Positions 27,043-39,500 of a DNA stretch of 64,000 nt are shown here, in pieces. The first letter of the stretch is position 1. Every line of letters starts with the position of its first letter. The notes below the pieces were generated by a model that saw only the letters and a list, made by a program, of their open reading frames with translations, was not told where the DNA came from and ran no database searches. Position numbers and translations under genes: made by a program. This DNA comes from Calcarisporiella thermophila CBS 279.70 (lineage: Eukaryota; Calcarisporiellomycota): the NCBI RefSeq assembly GCF_041956535.1, contig NW_027192195.1, forward strand, positions 941,762 to 1,005,761. The letters run 5' to 3'.

Positions 27043-28407
27043 ATGTCCACTTTTACCCACGAATTTGTTTGGCCGTCCTCCTCCCCAGAGACCGTGATCG
27101 TGACGGGCTCATTTGATAATTGGTCCAAGAGCACATATCTGACGCGTGAAGAGGATCGTTTTGCGCGCACAATTGAGCTGAAGCATGCCCAGGCTGTTGA
27201 CGGTAAAATACATTTCAAATATATAGTGGACGGAGAGTGGCGTGTCGACTCTTCGCAACCCCAGGATAAGGATGAGAAAAACAATGAAAACAACTATTTG
27301 GTTGTGCCGGAATTGATAGAGAATGAAAAAATGGGTAGGACATAATTTTCTTTTATCTTGTTGGCTTTTTTCAGCGTATTAATGCAATTGTTCATAGATA
27401 ACGAAGAGAAATTGGTACCACTGCCTATTTCGCCTCTCGCGCCTGAGACGATCTCGACTGAGGTTGTTCCAGAACCCGTAAACGGAAAGACGCCTTCGCC
27501 GCAGCTCCCACCTCTGCCTATCGTACCCCTCGCGCCTGAAATGATTTCCACCGATGCTCCTACGGACAATGCAAATGATAAGGCCTCCGAATCCCAACTT
27601 CCTCCTCTACCTGTGCTGCCACTTGCTCCCGAAACTATTTTACCCGCTTCTACAGAAAAAGAGGCCTCTGAATCGGATTTGAAGCCTCTTGGAGTTGCAC
27701 CTATTGCTCCCGAAGGCACCGTTCCGCCTGTTGCAGAAAAAGCGGGGGTGACTCATGACGATATCAAAGCAGCAGTGGAAGCGGAGGAGAGGGGCGAAAA
27801 CGTGGATTCTGTAAAGGAGAGATTGGAAAAGGTGTCTGCCGACAACAATAATCAACCTCAGCCCGAATTGAAACCTCTAGGGGTTGTGCCGATTGCTCCT
27901 GAGGGCGCAGTTCCTCCTATTGCGGAGAAGGCAGGACTCTCTCACGAAGAAATCCAAGCTGCAGTAGAAGCAGAGCAACGCGGGGAAAGTGTGGAGGAGG
28001 TATTATCGAAACTAGAAAGTGATAAAAAGGGCATCGAGAATGGGGACCCGTCCAATACCAATGAGCAATCTGGATTGAACGCATCTAAAGATAACAAATC
28101 TCGCGCTCCTGTGGAGTCAACCGAGGCAACGAGTGCCTCACTACCCCCTGCCGAAATGCCTTTCCCAGCAGATCTTACTAAGACTGCCGAGCCATCTACT
28201 GCACCTATCAAAGTACCAGAGAAGAGGGCGGAGGCTCCTTCAGCACCCGAAGGAACCAAGTCTGCTGAGACGGCAGCTACTTCTGCCGTTACTAGCCCTC
28301 CTCAAAACGCGACCTCCGAAAACCCAAATCCGGAGCCGGGGCAGCAACAAAAGTCCCCATCCAAGTTGAAGGATTTCTTCAGAAAGTTGATAACTTGTAG
28401 TTTCTAA
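27043..28407 (+). CDS. CBM48 (AMPK-glycogen-binding) protein of Mdg1/Crp1 type with internal repeats
   Basis: Exons 27043-27334 and 27398-28407 give 433 residues. Residues 1-90 form a CBM48/AMPK-beta-like domain: FVWPSSSPETVIVTGSFDNW, then IELKHAQAVDGKIHFKYIVDGEW and NNYLVVPE. In yeast the same domain at the N-terminus followed by low-complexity sequence is found in Mdg1 and Crp1. The rest is Pro/Ala/Glu-rich with five repeat units built on PL-x-x-x-P-(L/I)-A-P-E; the last two are long duplicates (about 192-243 and 255-306), each containing VPPxAEKAG and a helical EAVEAE-like segment. The end is basic, KLKDFFRKLITCSF. The second AG is used at the exon 2 acceptor, since the first leads to a stop. 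Binding target and role unknown. Confidence 0.8.
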
Positions 28408-28737
28408 ACAAACACTTAATAATTCATGGACGGATCTTATGCGTTATTTGATTCAATCCTTATTAATTAGTTGGCCTATATGATGGTTATTGTTTTTTTC
28501 CTCTTTTTTTTGTCTTGTTTGGAATCCTTTCCATGTCTTGCTTTAATTCCTATCCACACACATTTTACGCTTATGCTTTTATGCAAGATATAATGTTAAT
28601 GATATATTTATTTCTCTTTCGCCCATTATTATAATATATTGTCGAAAGTTCTCCTGTACCGGTCTGCCTATTATCATTCCCATTCAAATATAGTAAAGAT
28701 GGTAAGAAACAAAGAGTCCCTAGAGATGTTTTTTATG
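28408..28737. other. Intergenic between converging genes
   Basis: 330 bases of T-rich 3' flank. Nothing else seen. Confidence 0.5.
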
Positions 28738-31273
28738 TTATTTTCCCAGCTGGGCCATTTCCTGCAAGCTCTTCTTGAGAGATCCTGCGAACTCGGATGC
28801 ACTGGTCTCGGAGCAGTCTCTATAGGCTGACAAGCTGAATTTGAGGTTATTACGCCCGATTGCGTAGTTTGTGCCATAGCCCTCGGGAACCACGGCTCCA
28901 AAACCGCCCCACTGATTGTCGCCGGGAGACATGTTCGATGTGGAGAGCCGGAAATACTGCCCCTTAATGTATGAAGGGTCGGTGAAAATTTGTGGCATTT
29001 TCTCCTCGGGAGTCACCATGCACCGAAGACCGAGCAAGTGGCGATCCACTCCCTTACCATTGCTCGCGGCACGCATGTACTCAACATGCGCTTCGATTGC
29101 CCTTTGGAAAGCTTCGATTTTCTTTTGCTTCTGCAATAAGGTAGCCAAAATTTGAGTACCATTCTTTCATTCTCCTCTATTTGTAAATATTTACCGAGCT
29201 CCCCTCACTCAAGAAAGTCTTACAGAACTCCAAGCTCTCTACCGAGCAAGAACGTACTGTCTCAGTTCTCCCGTGAAGGAAACCGCGGGTCGATGCTGTC
29301 TCATAAGTAGCACATGATTTGCCATAGATGCGGTAGTAAGCGAGCTGAAGAGCCATTTGAACATAGGCATCAGGGCTAACTTTGACTGGAAAGAGAAATA
29401 TAAATTAGCTTATACACACTAAAATGATCTAGAATAACAATAATTACAGCTTTTCAATAGGTCGCTACCATACTCCGGGAAGTGGATGATCATGCTCTCC
29501 ACGTTATCGATTGCTTTTTTTGCATTGACTTCCGCTTCATAAATGGAATGCTGCACATCCGATCCCACCTCCCATTTGAGATGCTGAGGAGAAGGAAGAG
29601 ACGCGCTAGATGCGTTCTTGGGGTTTTTAGCTGGCTCACTATACCATGAAAAATTAAGCGAATCTCGCCTCTCTATCTTGTTTTGCGGAAACAATAGGAA
29701 CTAGTATACCTTCGAACCACATAATCAAATATCTGACCAGGTGTCACTGCGTCTACCGGGGTATGCTGAGTGTATGAATTCACTCCGTAGGTCAACGGGA
29801 AATTCCATCAAGTGTAGAGAGAAATAAAACAATCCTACCTCTCCATTTACTCCGGCCCTCCCGTTATTCTCCACGATAAGCTGAAACGCCTTATCGAACC
29901 AACGATTATGCGCGTCCAACCCGTGAAACAGGTTGAAGTGAGAAATATCATAACCATTGGGTGAGGCATAGTCGTCGAGACACAATACAAATAACGAAGT
30001 ATCGATCGACTGGAAACTCTGGCGATTAACTGATGATGCTTCTAAGGCTTTTCTGCACTATTTGTTGGGAAATAACTTTTTTTGTCAGTTATATAGATGT
30101 ATGAGGGAATAGATCGCTATTCACGCCCACCTTAGCCCAAACATCACGATTTTCAGAAGTTAGTACGCCCACCGCCGGCTGCAATTCTTTCAATGACTGT
30201 ACCTGATTGATAACTTGCTGCAGTTGCCTATAAACTATATTAGTGTCTAAGTCTTTGCTGTACAAAGAACTACCACACCTACCCTTCAATAGTTGATACG
30301 GGTACTAGCCGTCCGGCGTCATCCAATACAGGGACATGGAACAACTGATCTTTGAAAAGAACAGTGATATGTCGAGCAGTGGTCGGCCATTGGTGCACCA
30401 GGCGATCATGAGGAAAATCTGGGATGCGCGTCGTTCCAAAAATGCATTTGTACTGATTCATGCAAAGGGGTCCAGTGCGGTTCGACTCGGCTGGCAAGGT
30501 CTCCCTACATATCATTCAGCGTAAGGCTGTTTAATGTATATCGAACAGAGGTAGTATCGAAATCTCACCGGTTGATAGAGTCGCAGACCTCAAGTAAAGT
30601 ACTCACGAAACCGGCGGCGCGCTTAAGCTGCAACTCAGAGGTTTGTCCATGGGGAGGGGGCTTCTTCAAAACACCATTGTTAGGGTCACGAAATTGATCC
30701 CACCAATTCACATTAATCATAGTTGGGACACGCCATTCCAAATAGGCTTTTTTAAGCCAGATATCTTCAAGCCAGGAGTACTATAATCACCCATGAAGCA
30801 AATCGATATATAAGCACAAGCGCGTGAGTACCTCGAAAATTGATTGTATGATCCTTATAGGTGAAGCAGAAATACTTACAGGAACTTTTTTGTCTAGCTC
30901 TTGCAATCTTGCCTGCAGTTTCTCGCCAATTCCTCTAGGTTGCAAGAATTCATTAACAGCTTGCTCCGTGGTTTTGTACTCCTCTTGAGAAAGGAGTGGA
31001 ATAAGGGAGCGTAGATATCTGTCAGAAGTTTCGCGTAGACTTGGAATCGGGAGACGAGGGAGTTTTGCTTGGTTGGCAAAGGTCTTTGCAGGAGTGGGGA
31101 CCGGCTGGTCAGATGCATAGTTGCGCTTGGGGGCAATTCTATTGATAGAGTTGTAATAAAGCGATAGGTACCATGGAAATAATATCGTAGTACCAAATGG
31201 GTAGTTACCTGGAAATTGGACATTTCCTAGCGTGGTATATTGGAGAATTCAGTCGGAAAGCAACGCGATGCAT
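28738..31273 (-). CDS. CAT2: Carnitine O-acetyltransferase, mitochondrial form
   Basis: Ten exons (31273-31209, 31138-30880, 30780-30569, 30504-30283, 30227-30131, 30057-29839, 29765-29710, 29638-29448, 29385-29195, 29130-28738) give 634 residues. The enzyme moves acetyl groups between CoA and carnitine so that acetyl units can enter mitochondria. The start [17 protein letters not shown] is an arginine-rich, acid-free presequence; it only joins the family in phase from the ATG at 31273, not from the ATG at 31223. Conserved parts: [17 protein letters not shown], the [12 protein letters not shown] region, and the catalytic His in GEHTPVDA, the first codon of exon 7. Near the C-terminus are [13 protein letters not shown] and [15 protein letters not shown], with [10 protein letters not shown] following. 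There is no peroxisomal AKL-type end, unlike yeast Cat2. Confidence 0.95.
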
Positions 31274-31708
31274 GGGGTAAAAATTAGAGAGCAAAATGTT
31301 CGAATGAATTGAACAGAATAGAGTAAGAAGGTTATCGCTGGAACACGTGAAAAGATATGGGAGTGGCTAACGAAGCTAGTGGCTGTCACATCTAAGCGAT
31401 CATAAAATCCTACTAATCTTGAAACAAAATCTCTATCTCACTTAAAGATAAAGTAAAGCACTACGCCATAAAGCCTCTATCTTGGTTGAAACTTTATTAT
31501 GTAACCGGCAAGCTAACTAAAGATATCGTTTACATTTGGAGTTCTGCAAACTCGATATTTTGATAAAATTGCATAGATCAATAGTGGATTTCAAGCGGTA
31601 GCAAACCCTTCTTTGTGGTCGCAACTGGGAAATCGTGGATAGCCTCTCGATGCTTTGGTACATCAAAGTTTATCTCGTATATCTATTCTGCGATATACAA
31701 ATAAACCT
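31274..31708. other. Intergenic
   Basis: 5' flank of carnitine acetyltransferase and 3' flank of the TLDc gene. No gene seen. Confidence 0.5.
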
Positions 31709-33287
31709 TTATTTTACATCTGACTCTTCTTTTTCATCCTCGCTTTCTTTTGAGTCCCGAACATCTTTAGAATACATTTTCCGATTTGTTGCCATTTCCA
31801 GTATCTCCATAGCCTCCGGATTAGAGTCAAGAATCGAACGCTTAACCTTCCGGGCCATTTGTGTCGGGTCTTTATCCGTAGGCCGCACGAGCCATACTTC
31901 AACATCGTCGACAAGAAAGTCCTGATTTGTCGCAAGGCATGGACTATTATATGTGGAGCAGAGCGGGCCGGCTTTAGAATGTCCGTGCAGGAAATCACTC
32001 GCAATCCAGAGCCCGAAGTAATCCAATTGACCTCCCATACCCAAGCCTATGAGAACACGACAGTTAAATATATGCGTTTTCATGGAATACAAAGAAAAAC
32101 CTCACCGTTAGGAAGAGTCTGGGCGCCAAAGTTCAAGTACTGGAAGTTCGTGTTGTAGGAGGATGTCCGATACAAGCGTAAGGGGTCCAAAGTAAACAAA
32201 AAATTCTTTTGATTTCCATAGAAGTTGGGGCGCTGCTCCCAGTCTGCATCGGCAAAACCGCCAAATACTTTTCCATTTTTATCCTTAACCACTAAAAGTG
32301 TGGACCCAGCATCTATAATTGCATTAGTGAAAGCAGTAAATGACGCGCCATCTCTCCGAGAGGAAAAGAGCAGTTGATGAGGGAAGTTGACCTGGCGACA
32401 ATTGGGTGGAAGATATGCCACAAGAAGAAAGTAATCGTAGGGAGTAATTATTTCTGAAAATGATGTTTTGAAGGGAGAGAGCAAAGGTGGGGCGATTACA
32501 CCCTCGTACACACCATGTTTCAGGTCTCCTTCAGCAGGTAGGTTGGGGCCTTCCTTCCCAAATCTTCCAAAAAATAGCTGGCGAAAAATTAGAAGGAATA
32601 AGACACGGAATGAAAATGTGCTCTCAAACCAATCTTGAAATTCATTTATTTGGGGAATGGCGTTCTCGCAGTTCCGTTTCCAGCACATCGCTTCTTGCTC
32701 TACCTCCTCCTCCGGGATATCTGGCTTCAATTTATACGAGACAAGTATATAATCAACAAGTCGCGAAAGCGCTATGTTTTCAGAGTTGCAATCTCCAAAA
32801 TTATCGCGATTTCGCCCACTTCCACGCCACCATTCTTGAACCCCAAGATAACTTATAATTTCCACAAAAGAACGCAGCGAAGAACATGAGAGAGAGGCGA
32901 GCTGAAAGGCGGCATCAGCTTTCTCAAAAGTGCTAACTTTAGTGAGCAGACGGGCCGATTCAATTAAGCCGAAGGCAGAGACTGGTGAATCAAGGGTTGG
33001 AGGATTTTTCGAAGCAGGCGAATTTGCTTGCATAAATGCCAGAAGTCCCTTTTGTAATTCCTGAGGAAGTCTGGGCCAGAATGGATGTTTCTATATTAAT
33101 ATGAGGGGGTATTGATTAAAAATGGCGCTATGAATGGGTTATAGTACTATGGCACCTGGAACTCGACATTAGAGGAATCATCGCTAAGTTTCTTTAATAA
33201 GATCTCGATATTTTGCCGTTCATTATCCGAGAAATAGTCAAGCTTCTCTTTAATTAAATTGCTCTGTGTACTGGCTTTGTTCCCCAT
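31709..33287 (-). CDS. TLDc-domain protein, MEAK7-like
   Basis: Exons 33287-33156, 33090-32106 and 32046-31709 give 484 residues. The start MGNKASTQ is a likely N-myristoylation signal. The middle is helical (PFWPRLPQELQKGLLAFM; EIISYLGVQEWW). The TLDc domain occupies roughly 230-440: FPHQLLFSSRRDGASFTAF, GSTLLVVKDKNGKVFGGFAD, NFLFTLDPLRLYRTS and NFQYLNFGAQTLPNGLGMGGQ, ending GLWIASDFLHGHSKAGPLC and then DFLVDDVEVWLV. This order, a myristoylated N-terminus with a C-terminal TLDc, matches human MEAK7, a lysosomal mTOR-associated protein; the fungal role is unknown. The tail is acidic and Ser-rich. It shares a 257-base divergent promoter with the acyl-CoA ligase. Confidence 0.83.
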
Positions 33288-33544
33288 TATAGTACTTTTG
33301 CTTTTACCAGCATAAGTTTTAATAAACGAATTTTTCGATACGCCAATTACGAAGGAATAAAAATTCAAGCCACTAGCCCTTCGAATTAGGCCATCTTAAT
33401 CTTGGATCCTTGTCTCCATAATCTGGAGTAATATTCCACGATATACATGGGGTCGGAGTTTGGACTTTGCCACACTGCTTTAGTCACGAGCGTCCTGGGA
33501 AGAAACCTTTTTTGCTCGGCTTCTAGTTAGCTACAAACATCATC
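33288..33544. promoter_or_regulatory. Short divergent promoter
   Basis: 257 bases between the MEAK7-like gene (-) and the acyl-CoA ligase (+). No specific element recognised. Confidence 0.45.
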
Positions 33545-35762
33545 ATGGTTATCAAATCACCCTATCCTCCAGTTGTTATTCCCGACGTGGATCTCTTCAC
33601 ATTCCTTTTCAGCCAAAAGGACTCGATTCCACAACACAAGGATGTGTTTGTCGATGCAGTCACGGGAAATGCTCTCACCTATGGACAACTGGAGAGCGAT
33701 GCAAAAAGATTCTCAGCTATGCTCCAAGAACGCTATGCTTTTCAACCCGGCAGTGTGGTTGCGATCTATGCCCCTAACCATGTAATTCCATGCGTATACT
33801 TCATACTAGATTAACGCTATTTTCTCTGACTCTTCTAAAGTTAGATTACGCTGTTCCTTTGTACGGGGTTTGGGCGGCTGGCGGGGTTGTCAGCCCAGTC
33901 AACTCCTATTACACAGTAGATGAGCTAACACATCAACTTGAACTTAGCGGTGCCAGATATTTGGTAACTCATCCTGATGTTCTCGACGTCGCTCTTGGTG
34001 CAACTCGGCGCGCTAATATTCCAAATCATCATCTACTACTGTATGGAGACACAGAAGTTAAAGGCATCAGACCTTACAGAGCACTGATGACAGAACAAGA
34101 GCGTAATCCAGTCAAAGTGAATCCTAATGAAATAGCACTTTTAAATTTCAGTTCGGGAACTACCGGTAATAGTCAAAATAGCTCATTTTCAACACGCTCC
34201 TATACCACTCTCAACCCTTTGAATGTGTAGGCAAGAGCAAAGGTGTGATGCTCACCCATAGAAATCTGGTATCAAACATGATGCAAATTAAGATTTATGA
34301 TAAGGGTACTATATTCGCACAAAGTTGCAATATCAATTCTAATACGATCTATATAAATAACAGGTCATATTGATAGTGATAGAGACGTGCAAGCAGCTGC
34401 TGTTCCACTCTATCACATGTACGGGCTCCTTCTTATCATTCTTTTTGCTCTACACCATGTAAAATTAAACAGCAATTCCGAGACAAGCAACTCATTTATC
34501 TCATGCTGCCTTTTATTTTTAATTTTAGGGGAGAAAATCCGTCATTTTACCTAGGTTTGACCTTGAACTTTTCCTAGCTTCAATCCAAAAATATCGTGTC
34601 ACCTATGCCCCGCTTGTGCCCCCCATTATTCTCTTGCTTGCAAAACACCCACTGGTAGATAAGTATGACGTGAGTTCGTTGCGCAAAATATTTTCTGCTG
34701 CGGCTCCACTAAGCGATGAGCTTGGCCAGGAACTTAAGCAAAGACTTGGTATAGTTTTACGACAAGGGTACATAAAGAACATTTTCCTTTGGCTAAAATG
34801 CATAGCACCTGAGAACCCATCTACCTATTTCATTCTAGGTACGGCATGACTGAACTTAGCCCATTTACTCACATGGCTCCATGGGATATGGAGGATGAAT
34901 ATGGTAAAAAATATATGTGTGCGCAATCCGTGAAATACTATCTCGGCTTACTGTTTTGTAATGATAGGCACTGTTGGTCCTCTAGTTTCCAATATGGAAG
35001 CCAAAGTCGTGGATACGAATGGAAAGGAAGTTAAGGCAGGAGAAATTGGCGAACTCTGGGTCCGTGGACCCAATGTTATGAAGGTATGGCTGAAAGAGGA
35101 AAAGAAAACCAGCCACCCATTGCATTAATTGGCGAATCTAGGGCTACATAAAAAATATAGAGGCAACTCGAGAAACCATTGACCCCGATGGCTTTTTACA
35201 CACCGGCGATATTTGTCGATATGACGAAAGAGGGTAAAGCCTTTGGAGTTTATATTTCTCAGAAGACGAAAATATAAGCTGACCCTTGCTTTTTTTCATT
35301 TCTAGATACTTTTACATTGTTGACCGGGCCAAAGAGCTGATAAAATACAAGGGATTTCAGGTCGCCCCAGCAGGTGAACATAGCTTTCTTCTCTTTTATA
35401 ATCGCACTGGAAAATAATCGAGTGTGCATTACTTTTACCACTTTGCAGAACTTGAAGCTCTCCTCCTTACCCATCCCAAAGTGGCCGACTGTTGTGTTAT
35501 TGGTATCTATTCTTCAGATAATATGACCGAATTACCTTGCGCTTTCGTGGTCCCTAAGCAGAATATAGCTGACGATAAGCGAACATTATCGCAAGAGTTG
35601 GTGGATTTTGTGAAAGCACGCGTCGCACATTATAAGCAACTGCGAGGTGGAGTGCATTTTGTAGAGAGCATCCCGAAGAGCGCCGCAGGAAAGATATTGA
35701 GGCGAGTCCTTAGATCCCAATTACCCTCACAGTCTGATATCAAACTTATTTCAAAACTCTGA
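33545..35762 (+). CDS. Peroxisomal acyl-CoA / 4-coumarate-CoA ligase-like enzyme
   Basis: Ten exons (33545-33781, 33841-34165, 34231-34305, 34364-34458, 34529-34767, 34839-34903, 34968-35083, 35142-35233, 35306-35373, 35449-35762) give 541 residues. It is an ANL-superfamily ligase that adenylates a carboxylic acid and transfers it to CoA. The AMP-binding loop is [18 protein letters not shown], joined across intron 2. Others are the [10 protein letters not shown] motif across intron 5, [29 protein letters not shown] and the catalytic Lys in [14 protein letters not shown]. It ends in SKL, a canonical PTS1 peroxisomal signal. The fold and PTS1 fit 4CL-like or medium/long-chain acyl-CoA ligases; the substrate cannot be read from sequence. 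The neighbouring carnitine acetyltransferase could export its products' acetyl units. Confidence 0.92.
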
Positions 35763-36513
35763 TTCTTGAACTGGGAACTTCTCATCTCTCTTATGTTAAG
35801 CTTCTAAACATAAAATTGATAAAGCAATATCAGGCAAATTGCTAGACTTTTATCTGATCCAATCCAATCATTCCGTGTTTCAGCTAAAAGGTTATGTTGT
35901 TTCGACATCAACACTCTAGGAGACATCGATCAAACTGAAAAGAGAAAAAAAAATACGAAAAACAAGTATCGGCCCCGAGAAGACGTTGTTTGTAAATAAA
36001 AAGTATGGAGAACGACTCAAGATCAAATCCCCTACTGCCAGGAGCCATGGAACCGCCACATAATACATATATACATAGATGCGAGCTAGTTCCCCGCGTA
36101 GTGTTTTTTTTTGTTAGTCAGAAATTAAGTCTTTTTAGCCGGCGGGACCTTAATACACACAACCGAGTTAGGTTCTTGGTTGGGGCCAAAGCTTGGTTCG
36201 TTAGACAGTGTGGAGGGAGAGGTATGGATCCAATTGTCCAGTCAGACCGAGTGAATACTTCGGGTATTCGATTTCTATATCCCGCATGATTTTCCGATTT
36301 GGCTCCCGGGATAATGTTTTGAGTGTTATGTGATTATCAAGCAAAGTTCTACAAGGGTTTACCGAGATTGAAACACAAAGATGCCCCAAAACGGCCTAGA
36401 ATAAATTCATATGTGGTTTCGACGGTTTTGATATACCGCCATAGCGAAATCTTGACTTAAACTGATCCGATATAAATAGCCGTGTTGCTTTCCCGCTCAT
36501 TGAAGAGATAATA
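35763..36513. other. Intergenic, 751 bases
   Basis: 3' flank of the ligase and promoter of the transporter. A 94-codon frame at 36005-36289 has no coding character. Nothing else seen. Confidence 0.45.
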
Positions 36514-39500
36514 ATGAGCCAAGCCAACGCTAATTCGAGCGAGAGCTCCGCAATCGCAAAATGGTGGCAAGATGTTTGCCGCTCCCTTACATTCCCAATA
36601 TGTATGCGTACTATAAAGGCAACGGTGGCACTTGTCATTTCCACTATAATTGCCTACCTGCCATGGACAGCGAGAACATCCAAACTCTATAGTGCAATGC
36701 CCGTCGGCACGAGTAAGTGTCCCTGTTGAGAGAGAATAAAGGTTAAGGTAGAAAATGATCCCCGTCTCATTTATTATTCATAGTGATATGCTTTATTGGC
36801 GACTCGTTCGGGGTGCAGTTAGTAATTTTAATTATCAGTCTGTTCTCCATCGGGCTCGGGCTCGCGTTCTCCGCGGCCGGAATGGCGGCCGTAACCAAAT
36901 TTAATTCATACAATATCCGCAAAGGAAACCAAGGAGGAAGGGGTATAGCCATAGCATTTCTGGCTGTCATTATCTTTTTTTCCAATTATCTCAAAGCCTA
37001 TGGCCGTGAGTACACACCAATATTCGGGACGCTTGTTTGGTATAGTGCTAATTCTCGGTGGTCAATAGCCCAATATAGAGTTATATCCATTTTAGTGATT
37101 CTCATGGCCATACCCATGTTTATTGCATCTATCGATGTACCCTCTTTCGGGCGCGTCACCTTTCTTTTCGGCTATGCTGCCTATCCAATTCTAATCGGAT
37201 ATGGAGTAGGGGTGGCCGTCAACTGGCTCATCCTGCCGGAATCCGCGACGAAGAAGCTTGGGTACCCCATGAATTTTCCCCACCATAAGATTTTTGACTA
37301 ATCAAATTCGATGTTGATCTCATTTAGCCAAGATTTTATACTCTTCTTCGACGAGTTGGAAAAGTTGTTCAAGCATACCACTCACAGTTTCTTGTTGAAT
37401 GATAACCCGTCACAAGGACCGGAGTGGAGAGAAATCTCATCCTCTCTTTCCAGACTTCGAGGTGAGCTTAAACTCTTTTGTTCCTCGTTACTGCCCTTGT
37501 CACTGATCAGATAAATTTAGGCAAACTTAGCATAATGAAGCAAAGCTATTTGATGGCCAAGCCTGAGATCTCTCTTGGTTATTTGCACTCGACAGATTAT
37601 GCCATCTTTATTAAGCCTGTAGAGTTTTTATGCAACCATGGGGCAAGTTTGGCCTTAACCATAGAGGTGATGCTTGGATTTTTCCCGTTCTCTCTATCTT
37701 TCATTACTCAGACTCCACCTTTTTTTTATTTTAGAACAAGGGCATTCTGATGGGAACTCGTCAGACAAATGCGCGGAGGCATTCTCAAACTATGCATCTT
37801 AGTAGGAATAGCACGGAAAACGCCGCACCCATTTCTGATACGAGCAATCCTGCTCAACTTGTGTTTCGGAGGCCATTGATTAATCAAGCCGGCTTTCCAG
37901 ATTTTGCATTTGGAGACAACTTTCAGGAAGTTTTGAGTATGGTCCGTGTCCCGATTGAAGAACTTGCCGTCGCCTGTTGTGACAGTATGTACCAACTGAA
38001 GATGCGATTATGCATCGACTATAAGCTAGAAGACCCTAGAAAGTTCGTACGCTCTCTGACTGAGCAGGAAAAGGCGACAATAAACACGTCAATATGGAGC
38101 ACGTTAGCGTTCTGGAAACCGAAAGCCCCACTAAATTCTTTGCCGAACCCCAACATTCAGAACTGTTATAGACAGCTCAAAAATGCGATTACGCAGTTTG
38201 ACGCGCAGGAGGCGGAGGCTCTCCGGATTTATGAGGGTATAAAGTTTGGCCAAAATGTGGAGGTGTTACTTATCTTCTTCTACATGGCGTCTATGCGGGA
38301 ATTGGCTCGCGATCTGCTTGAGGTGGTAAAAGGAATAGAGAGATTGCAAAAGAGTAGAGGAACGAGATATTCTCCTTCCCCGCTGGATAATGTTGAAAAT
38401 GGACTTGGTGCCGGCTCTGTAGCCCCGACCAAGCAGCCAAAGAAGAGGTTGTTTTTCCCAGGATTTTCTGGTGTGCGGCTTGATGGATCAGAAGCTAGTA
38501 AATTTCTTGGAATACTCTTTTCTGGCTTTATATTTTCTTATAAATTGGTTGTACTCTTATTTTCAACTTAGGGGTTTACGATGACTATACTTTTTTTTCA
38601 CAGCAGCAAGGTTCGGAAAAGAGCGAGAATTCACTCGGAGAAACCCCCACAAGAAACGTTCAAAGCACCAAACCCACATTTCGTGAGAGGCTCGTTGCTT
38701 TCGGTCGTTTTCTCCGTAGCCGAGATTTTCTTTTTGCCATTAAATGCACCGTCGGATCGCTCGCATTGTTGTGTCCCGGATTTATCAATTCGAGTAGAGG
38801 CTGGTACAATTATTACCATGGCATTTGGGCGGTATTTGCCTATGTGGTGGTTTTGACCTCACCCTACATGGGAGATACTATGCTCGGTGGGATTGGCCGC
38901 ATATTAGCCACTTTGCTAGGCTGTGTGTGGGCCATGGTCACGTTCTACGCAGGAAATGGAAGTCCCGCTGTCAATCTTGTACTAGGGCTCGTGCTAAGTA
39001 TGTAATCAATTTTACTTCAGGTCGGGTTTGCCCGAATTAAGCTATTCTATGACTAGTGATTCCTGTGAACTTTTATGGTGTTCAAAATATGCAATATGCG
39101 AGCTATCAGATCTTGGCTCTCGCCACGTTTACTGGTGTAATTCTCACTCAGCACCACCAACCGTATCCTGAGGGTGTATGGCTGATGGCTTTAATTCGGG
39201 CTGGTGTATATGCGATAGGAATTGTAGCCGGCTACATAGTCAACACACTGTGGTGGCCTTGCTATTCAAGGTAGCATTGATATTTTTATGTTTGTTTGAA
39301 ACGGTTGGCATAATAGGTCCAATTTTCTTCCAGGGAAGAGTTACGAAAACTCCTTGGCCAACATTTGATTGACTTGGGCTCATTTTATTCTACCTATGTC
39401 CTTAATTTCATGTACGGCGAGATTAAGTTGGAATCGACCGAGACCGAAAAAGAAATATTTAGGCAGTTGCAGAATGTGTCCCAAGCGCGCATGCTACTAG

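Noticed and set aside
31195-31223. ATG at 31223 as the start of carnitine acetyltransferase
   Set aside because: From this ATG the splice into exon 2 is out of phase and gives an early stop; the ATG at 31273 joins in phase and supplies a mitochondrial presequence.
36005-36289. 94-codon + strand frame upstream of the transporter
   Set aside because: No domain or splice evidence; composition resembles intergenic sequence.
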